From NCBI RefSeq assembly GCF_031085375.1, contig NZ_JAVCWF010000001.1:2418001-2482000 (forward strand): 64,000 bases of DNA. Reading direction: 5' to 3'. A program made the position numbers and the translations under genes. The notes under the pieces are model-generated. The model was not told the origin of the DNA. It ran no database searches and was given only the letters and a program-made list of their open reading frames with translations. The DNA is from Lactiplantibacillus brownii (GTDB lineage Bacteria > Bacillota > Bacilli > Lactobacillales > Lactobacillaceae). This document shows, piece after piece, positions 53,395 to 62,110 of this stretch (the first letter of the stretch is position 1; every line of letters begins with the position of its first letter).

Positions 53395-53886
53395 ATGAAA
53401 AGAGTAAGGGGACTATTGGGCATCGCGCTGATTCTAAGCATTGGCTTAGCCGGATGTCAGTCAGCAACCGGTGGGAATGGCGCGGCTGACAAACAAGTCA
53501 GCTCGGCGACTCCCACGATTAGCGCTGTGAGCAAGGTGCGCACAACGGATTACCTTGGCCGTTGGGTCAATTCATCTGAACGTTTAGCCTTATATTTAGA
53601 TGCGAACCAACGCTTGGCTTTATTTCAGAGCGGGCACACCACCATTAAAGGCAATTTCAATTTAAAACTAGCGAAAAACAATCAGGCCACTTTGACACAA
53701 GCCAGTTTAGGCCAATCAACCTTAGCCTTGACGGACGCCACCAATATGACGTTAAAAACCGCTCATCAAACCATTCAGTTAACGAAAGACACCGGTTGGA
53801 GTCCGCAGCACAGTAAACTGCCGGCAACGACTAAGGTCGCTTTACAGGGGGCTTCCTTAATCCGCAATACCCCTTTGAAGCCTTAA
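53395..53886 (+). CDS. Small secreted lipoprotein, function unknown
   Basis: A 163-residue lipoprotein. The signal peptide MKRVRGLLGIALILSIG ends in the lipobox LAGCQS, so it is anchored to the outer face of the membrane through Cys 22 or so. The mature part is Ala/Thr/Ser/Gln-rich with a short structured portion (TTDYLGRWVNSSERLALYLD) of a kind seen in small lactobacillus lipoproteins. No family can be named. The ATG at 53395 has GGAGGAG upstream; an in-frame ATG at 53380 lies before it. It is monocistronic, with its own terminator. Confidence 0.75.
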   Translation: MKRVRGLLGIALILSIGLAGCQSATGGNGAADKQVSSATPTISAVSKVRTTDYLGRWVNSSERLALYLDANQRLALFQSGHTTIKGNFNLKLAKNNQATLTQASLGQSTLALTDATNMTLKTAHQTIQLTKDTGWSPQHSKLPATTKVALQGASLIRNTPLKP

Positions 53887-53892
53887 CGATTT

Positions 53893-53936
53893 AAAAGACC
53901 CACAGCCCATAAACTTGGGAGTTGTGGGCCTTTTTT
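53893..53936 (+). terminator. Terminator of the lipoprotein gene
   Basis: Stem GACCCACA-G-CCC with GGG-AGT-TGTGGGCC followed by six T. The second MITE-like element begins 10 bp later. Confidence 0.8.
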
Positions 53937-53937
53937 A

Positions 53938-54428
53938 TTAACCAACTAAAGGTTGAAAGTTAAAAATTGCCGGTCTGCACCACTACGTCAACAATCCGGT
54001 AATGAAAACTAGTCGACTACTGCCGCTTCCGGTTGTTGCCGATAACATGCGGACGAGGGACCGTCCGTGGTGTAAGGCCGGCAAAAGAACGCCGGTCAAA
54101 CACTACCTGCACGTCCGATGCTATCAGCAACAACCTCCAGCTAAGTCAGTAGTTATTTACGGTTAGCGGAGTCAGTCAAAATCGGTGTGCAGTGTCGGCG
54201 AGATTAATCGGCGTTCTTGGCTGACTAATCTCGCGGGGCAATTCAAAGACGTGTTTTATCGGCTTGGAATTGAGGCGTCAGACCGTACCTTGGCTGGCGC
54301 CGTCCCCCACAGCACACCGATTTTGATTGACGGAGCGCTAAATTTAGGTAAGTCTACTTTAGGCTTATGGGTTACCGGTACTACAACATTTGTGATGCTT
54401 TTGAGTCTTTCAACCTTTAGTTAACCAA
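53938..54428. mobile_element. MITE-like non-autonomous insertion, copy 2, with target duplication
   Basis: Element 53946-54420 (475 bp) with perfect 14-bp inverted ends CTAAAGGTTGAAAG / CTTTCAACCTTTAG and 8-bp direct repeats TTAACCAA at 53938-53945 and 54421-54428. It is inverted relative to the 2.2-kb copy and lacks 68 bp present there, the lost segment being bounded by GGACCG direct repeats. It also has a short insertion (about 15 bp) near 54353-54370. The 622-bp interval between the neighbouring genes holds a terminator and this element. Confidence 0.88.
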
Positions 54429-54508
54429 AAAGTCAGCTTTCACTTTAAGTGCATTTTACAAAATTTAATTGTAGACTTGACATAGGTTCAAGAAAGGGGT
54501 TCCATTTC

Positions 54509-55066
54509 ATGACAAAATATATTGCTGAGATTAAACCATTAAACGCTGATAAGATTGGGACTGCGGCGCATGGGCAAGCCACTTTTGACTTAACTGCCGA
54601 TCACTTGACCATTGACATTACCATGCATGATACGCCGGCAAACACCCAACATTGGGAACATTTCCATGGCTTTCCAACTGAAAAAGCGGCTCAAGTTGCG
54701 GGTCCCGCGCAAGACGCGAACGGTGACGGCTACATTGACCTGCCAGAAACTGAACCAGTTTCCGGGACGACCATGGTTCCCTTCAACGATGATCCAGCCG
54801 CAATGGACATTCCAAACGATAAGTACCCTGTGGCGGATAAGAACGGTGATTATCATTACACACGTGTCGTTTCGCTTGCCGACCTCACTAAAAAATTCAA
54901 GGCCGCATTTAACGATACTGACTTGAACTTGGCTCAACGCGTTGTCTACGTTCACGGCGTACCTGATAGTGTTAACTTACCCGCGACCGTTGCCGGTGCT
55001 GTTGGACCCTACGATGCTCACGTAACCTTACCAATTGCCGCTGGAAAAATCATTAAAGTTGATTAG
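54509..55066 (+). CDS. Uncharacterised protein with an EF-hand-like loop
   Basis: A 185-residue soluble protein with no signal peptide. I cannot assign a function. The segment THDTPANTQHWEHFHG-like region (HWEHFHGF) is His-rich. DANGDGYIDLPE (around residue 68) fits an EF-hand/dockerin calcium loop. The N-terminal ATFDLTADHLTIDITMHDT resembles beta-sandwich CHRD-like strands, a weak resemblance only. The ATG at 54509 has AAAGGGG 9 bases upstream. It is monocistronic between the MITE copy and a terminator. A cytoplasmic metal-binding role is a guess. Confidence 0.65.
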   Translation: MTKYIAEIKPLNADKIGTAAHGQATFDLTADHLTIDITMHDTPANTQHWEHFHGFPTEKAAQVAGPAQDANGDGYIDLPETEPVSGTTMVPFNDDPAAMDIPNDKYPVADKNGDYHYTRVVSLADLTKKFKAAFNDTDLNLAQRVVYVHGVPDSVNLPATVAGAVGPYDAHVTLPIAAGKIIKVD

Positions 55067-55087
55067 AATCAGTTAACGCTAAAAAAA

Positions 55088-55133
55088 CAAAATGGTTAGC
55101 CCAATTTCAATTAGAATTTGGGCTAACCATTTT
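55088..55133. terminator. Bidirectional terminator
   Basis: Stem AAAATGGTTAGCCCAA with TTGGGCTAACCATTTTT. It is shared by the converging gene ending at 55066 and the M20 deacylase gene ending at 55162. Confidence 0.88.
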
Positions 55134-55161
55134 TCTATGAGTACAACGACAAAAAGTTCTT

Positions 55162-56307
55162 TTATTGCAGATAACTAACGAATAAGTTTTCATAGAGCTT
55201 GATAAAATCAAGATACAGCTGTTTATCAATATTTTCATTAACTTGGTGCGGTGTGTCATTACCGGGGCCAAACATGATAAATGGAAAATCACTGGACTTC
55301 CCCTTCAATAAGTTTGACGCATCCGTCACCGCTGGAATGGCCACCTTTGGAATCGGCTGACCAGCATAGGTCGCGCCAATTTTAGCCGCTAAGTTGCTTA
55401 ATCTAGTGTCCATGGGTGCTTGGACTGGATTCTGCGACATAAAGACAGTCATTGTTAAGTGGGCACCTTTAGCATTCTGCTGATCAACTAACTTTTGTAA
55501 CGTTGCAATGGCAGTATCGTTGTCGAATTCTGGAATGGACCGAATATTTAGCTCCGTTTCCGCCTTGGCGGGAATTGAATTCACTTGATTACCGCCTTGC
55601 AAAACAGTGGCATTAAAGACAAGTTTACCCAACAAGTCACTTTGCCGATCACTATCACGAAAAGCGTGATTGGCTTGATTCAGTAAATCAATCAACGGAT
55701 CTAACGCATTGTAACCTTGTTCTGGCATCGAACTATGCGCAGCTTTACCGGCGGATTCAATTCGAATATCGATTGATCCTTTCTGGGCAAAGGCAATGTT
55801 GTAGCCAGACGGTTCACCAATCAGCAGTGCATCGACATCTTGCATCGTCCCCGCCTCATAGAACTTCTGTGAGCCAGTTTCACCGACTTCTTCGGCAACC
55901 GTCGCCATCAATCGAATCCGGCCCTTAGTCAAGGTGTGCGCGGCATTGATTTCAATCATGGCAATGACCATCGCGGCCAAGCCACCCTTCATATCCGTCG
56001 CACCACGACCATAGAGCTTGCCACCCTTAGCCGTCAATTGAAACGGATCCGTATCCCACTGCTTGAGGTCGCCAGGTGTCACGACATCCATGTGTCCAGA
56101 AATTCCTAAAACTGAGCCACCACTCCCAATTTCGGCAACTAAATTACTACGCGTGGCGCTTAGTGGCATTAACTCAGCTTTAATTCCATGATCAGCAAAC
56201 AACCGCTGTAAGTACTGAGCTACTTCTGTTTCATCATCATTAACGGATTTAATTTTAACTAAATCAGCAAAAATTTGAACTTTTTCGGCATTACTAAATA
56301 CTGACAT
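55162..56307 (-). CDS. M20-family metallo-deacylase (ArgE/DapE-like)
   Basis: A 381-residue cytoplasmic zinc amidohydrolase. Zinc ligand His and catalytic Asp are in ISGHMDVV. The bridging Asp is in GRGATDMKGG, the catalytic Glu and a ligand in TVAEEVGETG, and the dimer-domain and later ligand residues in HSSMPEQG and GPGNDTPHQVNE. The family includes succinyl-diaminopimelate desuccinylase and acetylornithine deacetylase; the first fits best, but the substrate is not proved. The ATG at 56307 has AAAGGGTG upstream and the expected family start; a longer frame to 56367 is less likely. Confidence 0.83.
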   Translation of the reverse strand: MSVFSNAEKVQIFADLVKIKSVNDDETEVAQYLQRLFADHGIKAELMPLSATRSNLVAEIGSGGSVLGISGHMDVVTPGDLKQWDTDPFQLTAKGGKLYGRGATDMKGGLAAMVIAMIEINAAHTLTKGRIRLMATVAEEVGETGSQKFYEAGTMQDVDALLIGEPSGYNIAFAQKGSIDIRIESAGKAAHSSMPEQGYNALDPLIDLLNQANHAFRDSDRQSDLLGKLVFNATVLQGGNQVNSIPAKAETELNIRSIPEFDNDTAIATLQKLVDQQNAKGAHLTMTVFMSQNPVQAPMDTRLSNLAAKIGATYAGQPIPKVAIPAVTDASNLLKGKSSDFPFIMFGPGNDTPHQVNENIDKQLYLDFIKLYENLFVSYLQ

Positions 56308-56395
56308 CGACACATCACCCTTTCTATATAAAGTTATCTTAACGCACATTTCAGTGACATTGGGCAAATCACGTTCGCAAAAAAAATGGCAACCT

Positions 56396-56429
56396 AAAAT
56401 GAGCCCGGAAATTTTTCCAAGCTCATCTT
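56396..56429 (-). terminator. Terminator of the PTS gene
   Basis: On the minus strand GATGAGC pairs with GCTCATT (AT-rich loop), followed by TTT. It lies between the PTS stop and the deacylase gene. Confidence 0.7.
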
Positions 56430-56437
56430 ATTAAAAA

Positions 56438-58420
56438 TTATTTTGCCGCGTCTAACTTTGGCGTTTTATTTTTAGCTAACATTTTATCTGAGAATCCAAA
56501 TAAGAAAACCAGTACGGTTGAAATAATTAACGTCCCATAATGTGAAATCAAATAGCCATAGAAATTACTGCCAATACCAACATTCGGCGTAATGAAGGCC
56601 GGAAAACCAATCAAGGAACCGGAAAGCGCGTAGTTATTGACTCGTAACAGACCGGTAATCAATCCACCAAAGGCACTCCCAATGCTGGCCCAAACGAAGA
56701 CTCGCTTATATTTCAAGTTAACCCCGTATAAAGCCGGTTCAGTGACCCCGCAAAACGCTGAAACTGCGGCGGCCAGTGAGATTTCTTTTAACTTCTTATC
56801 TTTCGACTTCAGGAAGACTGCTAGAACGGCACCGCCTTGAGCAACCATCGTCACAGACAAGATAGCATTCAAGTAGCTATGACCATTGGTGGCAATATCG
56901 TTGATGACGATTGGAATGAGTCCCCAATGTAATCCGAAGATGACCATCGTTTGATATAATCCCCCAATGACGAATCCTGATAGTGCTGGACTAAAGTTGT
57001 AGATGGCCAAGATGCCGTCAGCTAAACCTTTACTGATAACAGTAATGATTGGGCCAACGCCAACCAGCACGATCACACTTAAAATCAAAGCCTCTAAAAT
57101 TGGAATGAAGACGCTCCGTAAATAAAGTGGAATGACTTTTTTTAAGAATTTTTCCACGTACGCCCCCAACCAAGCCGCCACGATAATTGGGAAGACTGAG
57201 GCTGAATAAGAGACTAAATGTGTCGGGATGCCGAGAAATGAGATCTGGGCGGTTGCTGCCTTACCAGCTGCCGCGATAATCTGCGGATAGATCAAGATCC
57301 CCCCGACGATTGCTAAAACAATCGGATCCGAACCGAGCTTTTTTGCCGCCGTGAAGCCTAAAATAACTGGCAAGAAATAGAAGGTCGCATCACCAATGGC
57401 ATTTAAGACCATGTACGTGCCACTTGTCGTACTTAATACTTTGAATCCAGTCAAGGCCGCCAGAATCCCTTTCAGAATCCCAGAGCCGGCTAAAATCCCG
57501 ATGACCGGAATCATGGACGCCGTCATAACCCCAATGATATTCCCAAAACCATGTTGGATCAGTTCCAAAATATTTTGTGGGTGTTGCTTCTTTGCAGCGG
57601 CAGTCGTGTCCGCAACGGCTTGCTTAGTCGCATCATCATCCGCAAATTGTGACCCTAACTGGGCAATGACCGCGTCATACACATCGTTGACCGCGGGACC
57701 AATCACGACTTGATACTGGCCGCTACCCTTGGTCACATCAATCACACCATCTAGTCCGCTGATCACCGCTGTATTGGCGATACTTTCATCCTTTAAATAA
57801 AAACGTAGTCGCGTAATACAATGAATCAAACTTTTGATATTAGCTGGCCCACCGACATTCTTAATGATGTCATGCGCCAATTGATCATACTTGCCATCAC
57901 CAACCGGTTCATCCGCTGGTTGCGAGGATGCCGCTGGCTTTGCCTTACCTGTCACCATAGCCACAGAATCACCCGCAGCGACCGCTTGATCGACTTCATT
58001 TAAAAATAATTGATAACCCATTGCGGCCGTGTTCGTGATAACGGTAATAATTGTGGTAGCTTTGCCAGCTTTTTTAACACTGGCCAGATCCATGGTTGCC
58101 ATCGCTTGCCCAGCAGTGACTTGGTCACCCAATTTAACCATGATCTGATATGGCTTGCCGGCTAATTCGACCGTATCGATACCCATGTGTACCAGCACTT
58201 CCATGCCGTCAGCCGTCTTGACCCCAATCGCGTGTTTCGTACTCGCAATCATGGTTATGGCACCACTCACCGGCGCACTGATTTTGCCATCGCTTGGTTC
58301 AATGCCAAACCCTTTCCCCATCAGCCCTTTTGAAAAAACTGGATCGTGAATCACACTCAGTGGCACTAACTCCCCCGCGACCGGTGCAGTCACAGTTGTT
58401 TGCTTTAACTTCGCTGCCAT
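56438..58420 (-). CDS. PTS sugar transporter EIIA-EIIB-EIIC fusion
   Basis: A 660-residue single-chain PTS permease of the glucose/sucrose/trehalose superfamily in the order A-B-C. EIIA: TVTAPVAGELVPLS, phospho-His in EVLVHMGIDTV. EIIB: phospho-Cys in LIHCITRLRFYL. EIIC: about ten helices from residue 280 on. The sugar may be a beta-glucoside, sucrose or trehalose; it cannot be told here. No phospho-glycosidase gene is beside it. Its upstream region holds a GntR-type inverted repeat resembling that at 27.2 kb. GGGGAGG is 8 bases before the ATG. Confidence 0.88.
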   Translation of the reverse strand: MAAKLKQTTVTAPVAGELVPLSVIHDPVFSKGLMGKGFGIEPSDGKISAPVSGAITMIASTKHAIGVKTADGMEVLVHMGIDTVELAGKPYQIMVKLGDQVTAGQAMATMDLASVKKAGKATTIITVITNTAAMGYQLFLNEVDQAVAAGDSVAMVTGKAKPAASSQPADEPVGDGKYDQLAHDIIKNVGGPANIKSLIHCITRLRFYLKDESIANTAVISGLDGVIDVTKGSGQYQVVIGPAVNDVYDAVIAQLGSQFADDDATKQAVADTTAAAKKQHPQNILELIQHGFGNIIGVMTASMIPVIGILAGSGILKGILAALTGFKVLSTTSGTYMVLNAIGDATFYFLPVILGFTAAKKLGSDPIVLAIVGGILIYPQIIAAAGKAATAQISFLGIPTHLVSYSASVFPIIVAAWLGAYVEKFLKKVIPLYLRSVFIPILEALILSVIVLVGVGPIITVISKGLADGILAIYNFSPALSGFVIGGLYQTMVIFGLHWGLIPIVINDIATNGHSYLNAILSVTMVAQGGAVLAVFLKSKDKKLKEISLAAAVSAFCGVTEPALYGVNLKYKRVFVWASIGSAFGGLITGLLRVNNYALSGSLIGFPAFITPNVGIGSNFYGYLISHYGTLIISTVLVFLFGFSDKMLAKNKTPKLDAAK

Positions 58421-58466
58421 TATTTGAACCTCCCCATCGATTTGTTGACGCTTACAATTATTAATG

Positions 58467-58491
58467 CGAATAAAAATTAATAATTTATTCG
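58467..58491. promoter_or_regulatory. Candidate GntR-type operator upstream of the PTS gene
   Basis: CGAATAAA (58467-58474) and TTTATTCG (58484-58491) form a perfect inverted repeat with a 9-bp spacer, about 50 bp before the PTS start. The half-site resembles the one at 27204-27227. The rest of the 324-bp gap (58421-58744) holds AT-rich sequence, with no other gene seen. Confidence 0.5.
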
Positions 58492-58744
58492 AACTTATTA
58501 ATATAAATATATTTTACTGGTCTATTTCGTTAATTGAAAGCAAAACCGATGTTTTTTATTGATAGATAAATTAACCTACATCATAATTTCAAACCAATTA
58601 ACCTCAAAACGCTCTGCAATAGTATTCTATCGAACCACCTTTCACAAGAGAAGAAAAGTGACATTTTTGATTGTAAGGATAACTAACAATTATTACCATC
58701 TAAAAAAGGTATTCAGCTATTAGGCCAAATACCAAAAACCACAA

Positions 58745-60331
58745 CTATTCGTTGTCAATCTTAACACGATCTTTTTTTAATTCTAGATCATACCAGCCAA
58801 ATAATCGTTGAAAGTTCACTACTACTCGTTCAAATGAAAAAGTACTTAGTAACAATAAGCATGGCAAATATTGAATCAAATACCGACTACGACCACCTTC
58901 AAACAAAAGTAAAAACATAAATCCACCAACCATTGACAACCGCAACATCTGGATTAAATCTCGACGCGGACCAAAACCGAGCGCAATAATGACCAATAAC
59001 ACAATCCACCAAAGCTGTGCTGCAAATCGAAAATCAGCAATGTGTCTGCCATATAAATAAATGTAATTTTTTAGTTTGTTACTAATGCCATGCTGATTTG
59101 GTTTTTGATTTTCACGAAAGAAATGACCTTCTTTCAACCAACCAAAAGTACCATCCGCGGTATTATTACGTTGTTTCATAATCAGAAACTTGAAATAGCC
59201 CCAACCACCCAACTTTTGTAAACGCCTTTTGAGCATTCTAATTGAGTAATCAGTCTTCTGCTTTTCTGTTGGTAGCACTGCCATTTCAATCGCTTGTTTC
59301 TCACTATAGCCACCCTCACCATAGACTCCCATCGCCATAAAGTGAATGGCGGGAATTGAACGTGAATAGTCTAATTTAATATAAGTTTGATTTTGAACTT
59401 TATCATTGACTATTTTATAAGTTAGACCCGCACTATCTACAATTAACACCAGCATAGCCAAAATTGTAAACACCCCACGACTTGTGAAATGTTTTCTTTG
59501 AACCAACCAAGCCAAAAGCTCAATAATGACAATGGCAATGACTGGAATAATTGATGATGGTTTCATAAAATATGTCAAAGTCACGAAGATGGCAAAAGCA
59601 ACTGTCGCTGTTCCACGCAGCCACAAGGGCATCGTTGCCTTGCGCATTACAAAGTAACATAATAAGAAACCAGAAACGAGCGGCAAGACCCAAGCATCAG
59701 TATACGGCATAATAATACTTGGAAAAACAGCTAACCAACCAGCATGTAGATACATCGCTGCACCAAGCGCCCGTGGTTGTACAATTACAACACTCAATAG
59801 ATTAAAAATTACCGATAAATCAACAAAAAATAGGGTAACATAATCAAAAAAAAGCCACGATGCTTGTCCACTAATTTCAGACAACCAATGCATAAATAAC
59901 ATAATTGGCATGTTGTTTTGGTTCAAACTATAGTAAGCAGTAACACCAATCTCTTGTACGTGTTTAGCACTCGTCGCAGCGTAGTGTAACATACCAGCAT
60001 CGAATCCACTTACAGGATGAACGTAAGTCACGAAAAACACTTGACCAGCCAAGACGAATAATAATAGGATGCTTCCGGTAATCAATTGATGTGTCACAAA
60101 AATACTGACCAGACTAGCATGCACTCGTGGATAAGCATAATTCATAATCAGGATTGCCAGAATACCAATAACCAACCCACTTGTCATCATTGTTGTACTA
60201 GTCCCAAAAGTTGCATTATCCCCAATAATAATATTAGACGAAGTCAACGCAAAAAAAAGCATTAGAAAGAACAAGACCCGCCAAGCCAGATTAATTGTAG
60301 ACTGACTAAAATTATAAAACTTACGCATCAT
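58745..60331 (-). CDS. Multispanning GT-C-like membrane protein of the XrtG operon
   Basis: A 528-residue polytopic membrane protein with about 12 hydrophobic segments, corresponding to the integral membrane family regularly found with XrtG in Firmicutes (recalled as TIGR03766). Its layout resembles GT-C glycosyltransferases or polysaccharide-synthesis permeases. It may use lipid-linked sugar at the outer face; a catalytic Asp pair could not be assigned. The start ATG at 60331 (or 60328) overlaps the end of the pterin-synthase-like gene and has AGGA just upstream. It is last in the operon. Confidence 0.78.
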   Translation of the reverse strand: MMRKFYNFSQSTINLAWRVLFFLMLFFALTSSNIIIGDNATFGTSTTMMTSGLVIGILAILIMNYAYPRVHASLVSIFVTHQLITGSILLLFVLAGQVFFVTYVHPVSGFDAGMLHYAATSAKHVQEIGVTAYYSLNQNNMPIMLFMHWLSEISGQASWLFFDYVTLFFVDLSVIFNLLSVVIVQPRALGAAMYLHAGWLAVFPSIIMPYTDAWVLPLVSGFLLCYFVMRKATMPLWLRGTATVAFAIFVTLTYFMKPSSIIPVIAIVIIELLAWLVQRKHFTSRGVFTILAMLVLIVDSAGLTYKIVNDKVQNQTYIKLDYSRSIPAIHFMAMGVYGEGGYSEKQAIEMAVLPTEKQKTDYSIRMLKRRLQKLGGWGYFKFLIMKQRNNTADGTFGWLKEGHFFRENQKPNQHGISNKLKNYIYLYGRHIADFRFAAQLWWIVLLVIIALGFGPRRDLIQMLRLSMVGGFMFLLLFEGGRSRYLIQYLPCLLLLSTFSFERVVVNFQRLFGWYDLELKKDRVKIDNE

Positions 60332-60755
60332 TGTTTCCTGACTTTTGTTGTTCAGTATCAACCTCTTGTTCAGTTGGAAATTTCCGCTCAGTCACGTCAA
60401 TACAAAACGATCGCGTGGGTGAATCGCTGACTTCAATTCGCAAAAGTACCGCATTGTTTTGGCGTAAAATACCATCAATATTGTCAAAAAGATATTCGGT
60501 CACATTTTCCACAGTTGGATTAATGACCTTGAACTCTGGTAAATCATTTAAAAACTTACCAGATAACCCATCAATAGCTTTATTCAGCGACTTCTCGATG
60601 TCAAAAAAAGAAACCATCCCTTCAAACACATGCAACTCACAAATGATTTCCCAAGTATGATTGTGTTTCTTACCCGTTCCTGACTTCCAACGGACTGCAT
60701 GACTCGCATTAACATAAGATTTAATTTTATATGAACGTTGTTTAGCCATCCTCAT
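60321..60755 (-). CDS. 6-pyruvoyl-tetrahydropterin-synthase-like protein of the XrtG operon
   Basis: A 144-residue member of the PTPS/QueD fold, of the subgroup associated with XrtG (recalled as TIGR03112). Metal-binding His are present: VNASHAVRW (first His) and KKHNHTWEI (HxH). Later family motifs GMVSFFDIEKS and NPTVENVTEYL are also kept. The catalytic Cys found between these His in true PTPS is absent, so the pterin reaction is doubtful. The ATG overlaps the glycosyltransferase stop (ATGA); 60749 is an alternative start. Its role in a surface-glycan system is not known. Confidence 0.8.
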   Translation of the reverse strand: MRMAKQRSYKIKSYVNASHAVRWKSGTGKKHNHTWEIICELHVFEGMVSFFDIEKSLNKAIDGLSGKFLNDLPEFKVINPTVENVTEYLFDNIDGILRQNNAVLLRIEVSDSPTRSFCIDVTERKFPTEQEVDTEQQKSGNNDA

Positions 60756-62110
60756 TTTCCTCTCTTATCTCGACGACGCTGTTCACGAATCGTTTCAACA
60801 TCATCCCGGACAACACTCTTTAATTGTGACATTTCCTGACCGAAGCCACGCATTTGCCAAGTCGCCCTCGTCGTCATTGCATTAATGATTCCAACTAAGC
60901 GAATCCACGAACTGACAAACATATAAAACGGCAATGTCAAAGTTATCCACCATAAATGCAAATAGTAACGACGCTCACCAGGATATTTAAGTAGCAACAC
61001 ACCCACACTGAGATAATTAATTACAGCGACAAATACATAAAGTGCATAGATCAATAAATAGGAAAGCAGCATCACCAATGAAGAATAACCAAAGGCAATC
61101 AACACAAAACTGGCAAAAGTCCAAATCATCCTTGGAAAACTAAAAGTGTGATCAATCATTACCCGTCGGATTAAAAAGTTATTAAAGAAACGCTTCAGAC
61201 TCGCCGATCGATTCATATAGTTTTGGGTGACTTCCATTTCACCTCGTTGCCACCGTTGCCGTTGCGTATATAACTCCCCCATACCAGAGATTGGCTCGAT
61301 ATAAAAAATCGCATCCGCACAAATGACAACCTTTTTCCCCAGGCGCGTTCGAATCTGAAAGGTCATGTCAGTATCCTCCCCAATCGTATCAATATCATAA
61401 AGGAAGGTCTGCATAAGAACTTCGCGACGAAAAGCCGAAAAAGCCCCTGACATCGTAAATAGTTGATCACGTGAAGATTCAATCGTCCGACCAGAAAGAA
61501 AGGCCTGCGCATATTCATAATATTCATTTTTAGCAAGAAACTTATGCCACTTGCCCTTAATCCCATCAATCAATGCCCGTTTAGGTAAAATTGCGCCAGT
61601 CATGGCCGCAATGCTGAGATCATTTTCAAATCGCAAGACCATATTTTTAACCGCATTCGGTTCCAGCAAACCATCACTATCAATATTGATAATATAGGTC
61701 CCAATGCTTTCATAAATCGCGGTATTCAAAGCCCGTGCTTTACCTTGATCAGTATTAACATACCGTAAGATCAATTCTGGAAAAGTATTTTGTGCACGGG
61801 CATAGGCACCAAAACTGTCATCTGTACTTTTATTGTTAGCTAACACAATCTGCATGGCCTTTTTTGAATAAGTCTGATTATTGATCGATTCAATACATTC
61901 AAAGAGCGTATCTTCTGAATTATGAACCGGCACAATAATCGTTACCCAAGGCCATTTACCTGGCGGGATTAACTTTGGCTCATGTTTGTGCATCCGCATC
62001 AACTTAATCGTCGATACGATTGCTGGAATGATTTCCACGACAATTGGGATTAGCGCCCAAGTGATCCAGAAACCCATTCTGGTCAGTGCTAGATTAATCC
62101 AGTACATCAC
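60752..62110 (-). CDS. Processive family-2 glycosyltransferase of the XrtG operon
   Basis: A 452-residue membrane-bound GT2. One N-terminal helix precedes the cytosolic catalytic domain: VTIIVPVHNSEDTLFECIES, DxD at about 144-146 (INIDSDG), GED at about 244-246 (TIGEDTDMTF) and QRQRW at about 283-287. These are the D, D, Q(Q)RW signature of processive enzymes such as cellulose and hyaluronan synthases. Three to four C-terminal helices form the likely channel. No PilZ domain is visible. It is the XrtG-associated GT2 (recalled as TIGR03111). It overlaps xrtG by 4 bases. Confidence 0.87.
   Translation of the reverse strand: MMYWINLALTRMGFWITWALIPIVVEIIPAIVSTIKLMRMHKHEPKLIPPGKWPWVTIIVPVHNSEDTLFECIESINNQTYSKKAMQIVLANNKSTDDSFGAYARAQNTFPELILRYVNTDQGKARALNTAIYESIGTYIINIDSDGLLEPNAVKNMVLRFENDLSIAAMTGAILPKRALIDGIKGKWHKFLAKNEYYEYAQAFLSGRTIESSRDQLFTMSGAFSAFRREVLMQTFLYDIDTIGEDTDMTFQIRTRLGKKVVICADAIFYIEPISGMGELYTQRQRWQRGEMEVTQNYMNRSASLKRFFNNFLIRRVMIDHTFSFPRMIWTFASFVLIAFGYSSLVMLLSYLLIYALYVFVAVINYLSVGVLLLKYPGERRYYLHLWWITLTLPFYMFVSSWIRLVGIINAMTTRATWQMRGFGQEMSQLKSVVRDDVETIREQRRRDKRGK

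Noticed and set aside
54185..54424. 79-codon open frame inside the second MITE-like copy
   Set aside because: Its N-terminal part matches the frame in copy 1 only because the DNA is the same element. The C-terminus differs through an insertion.
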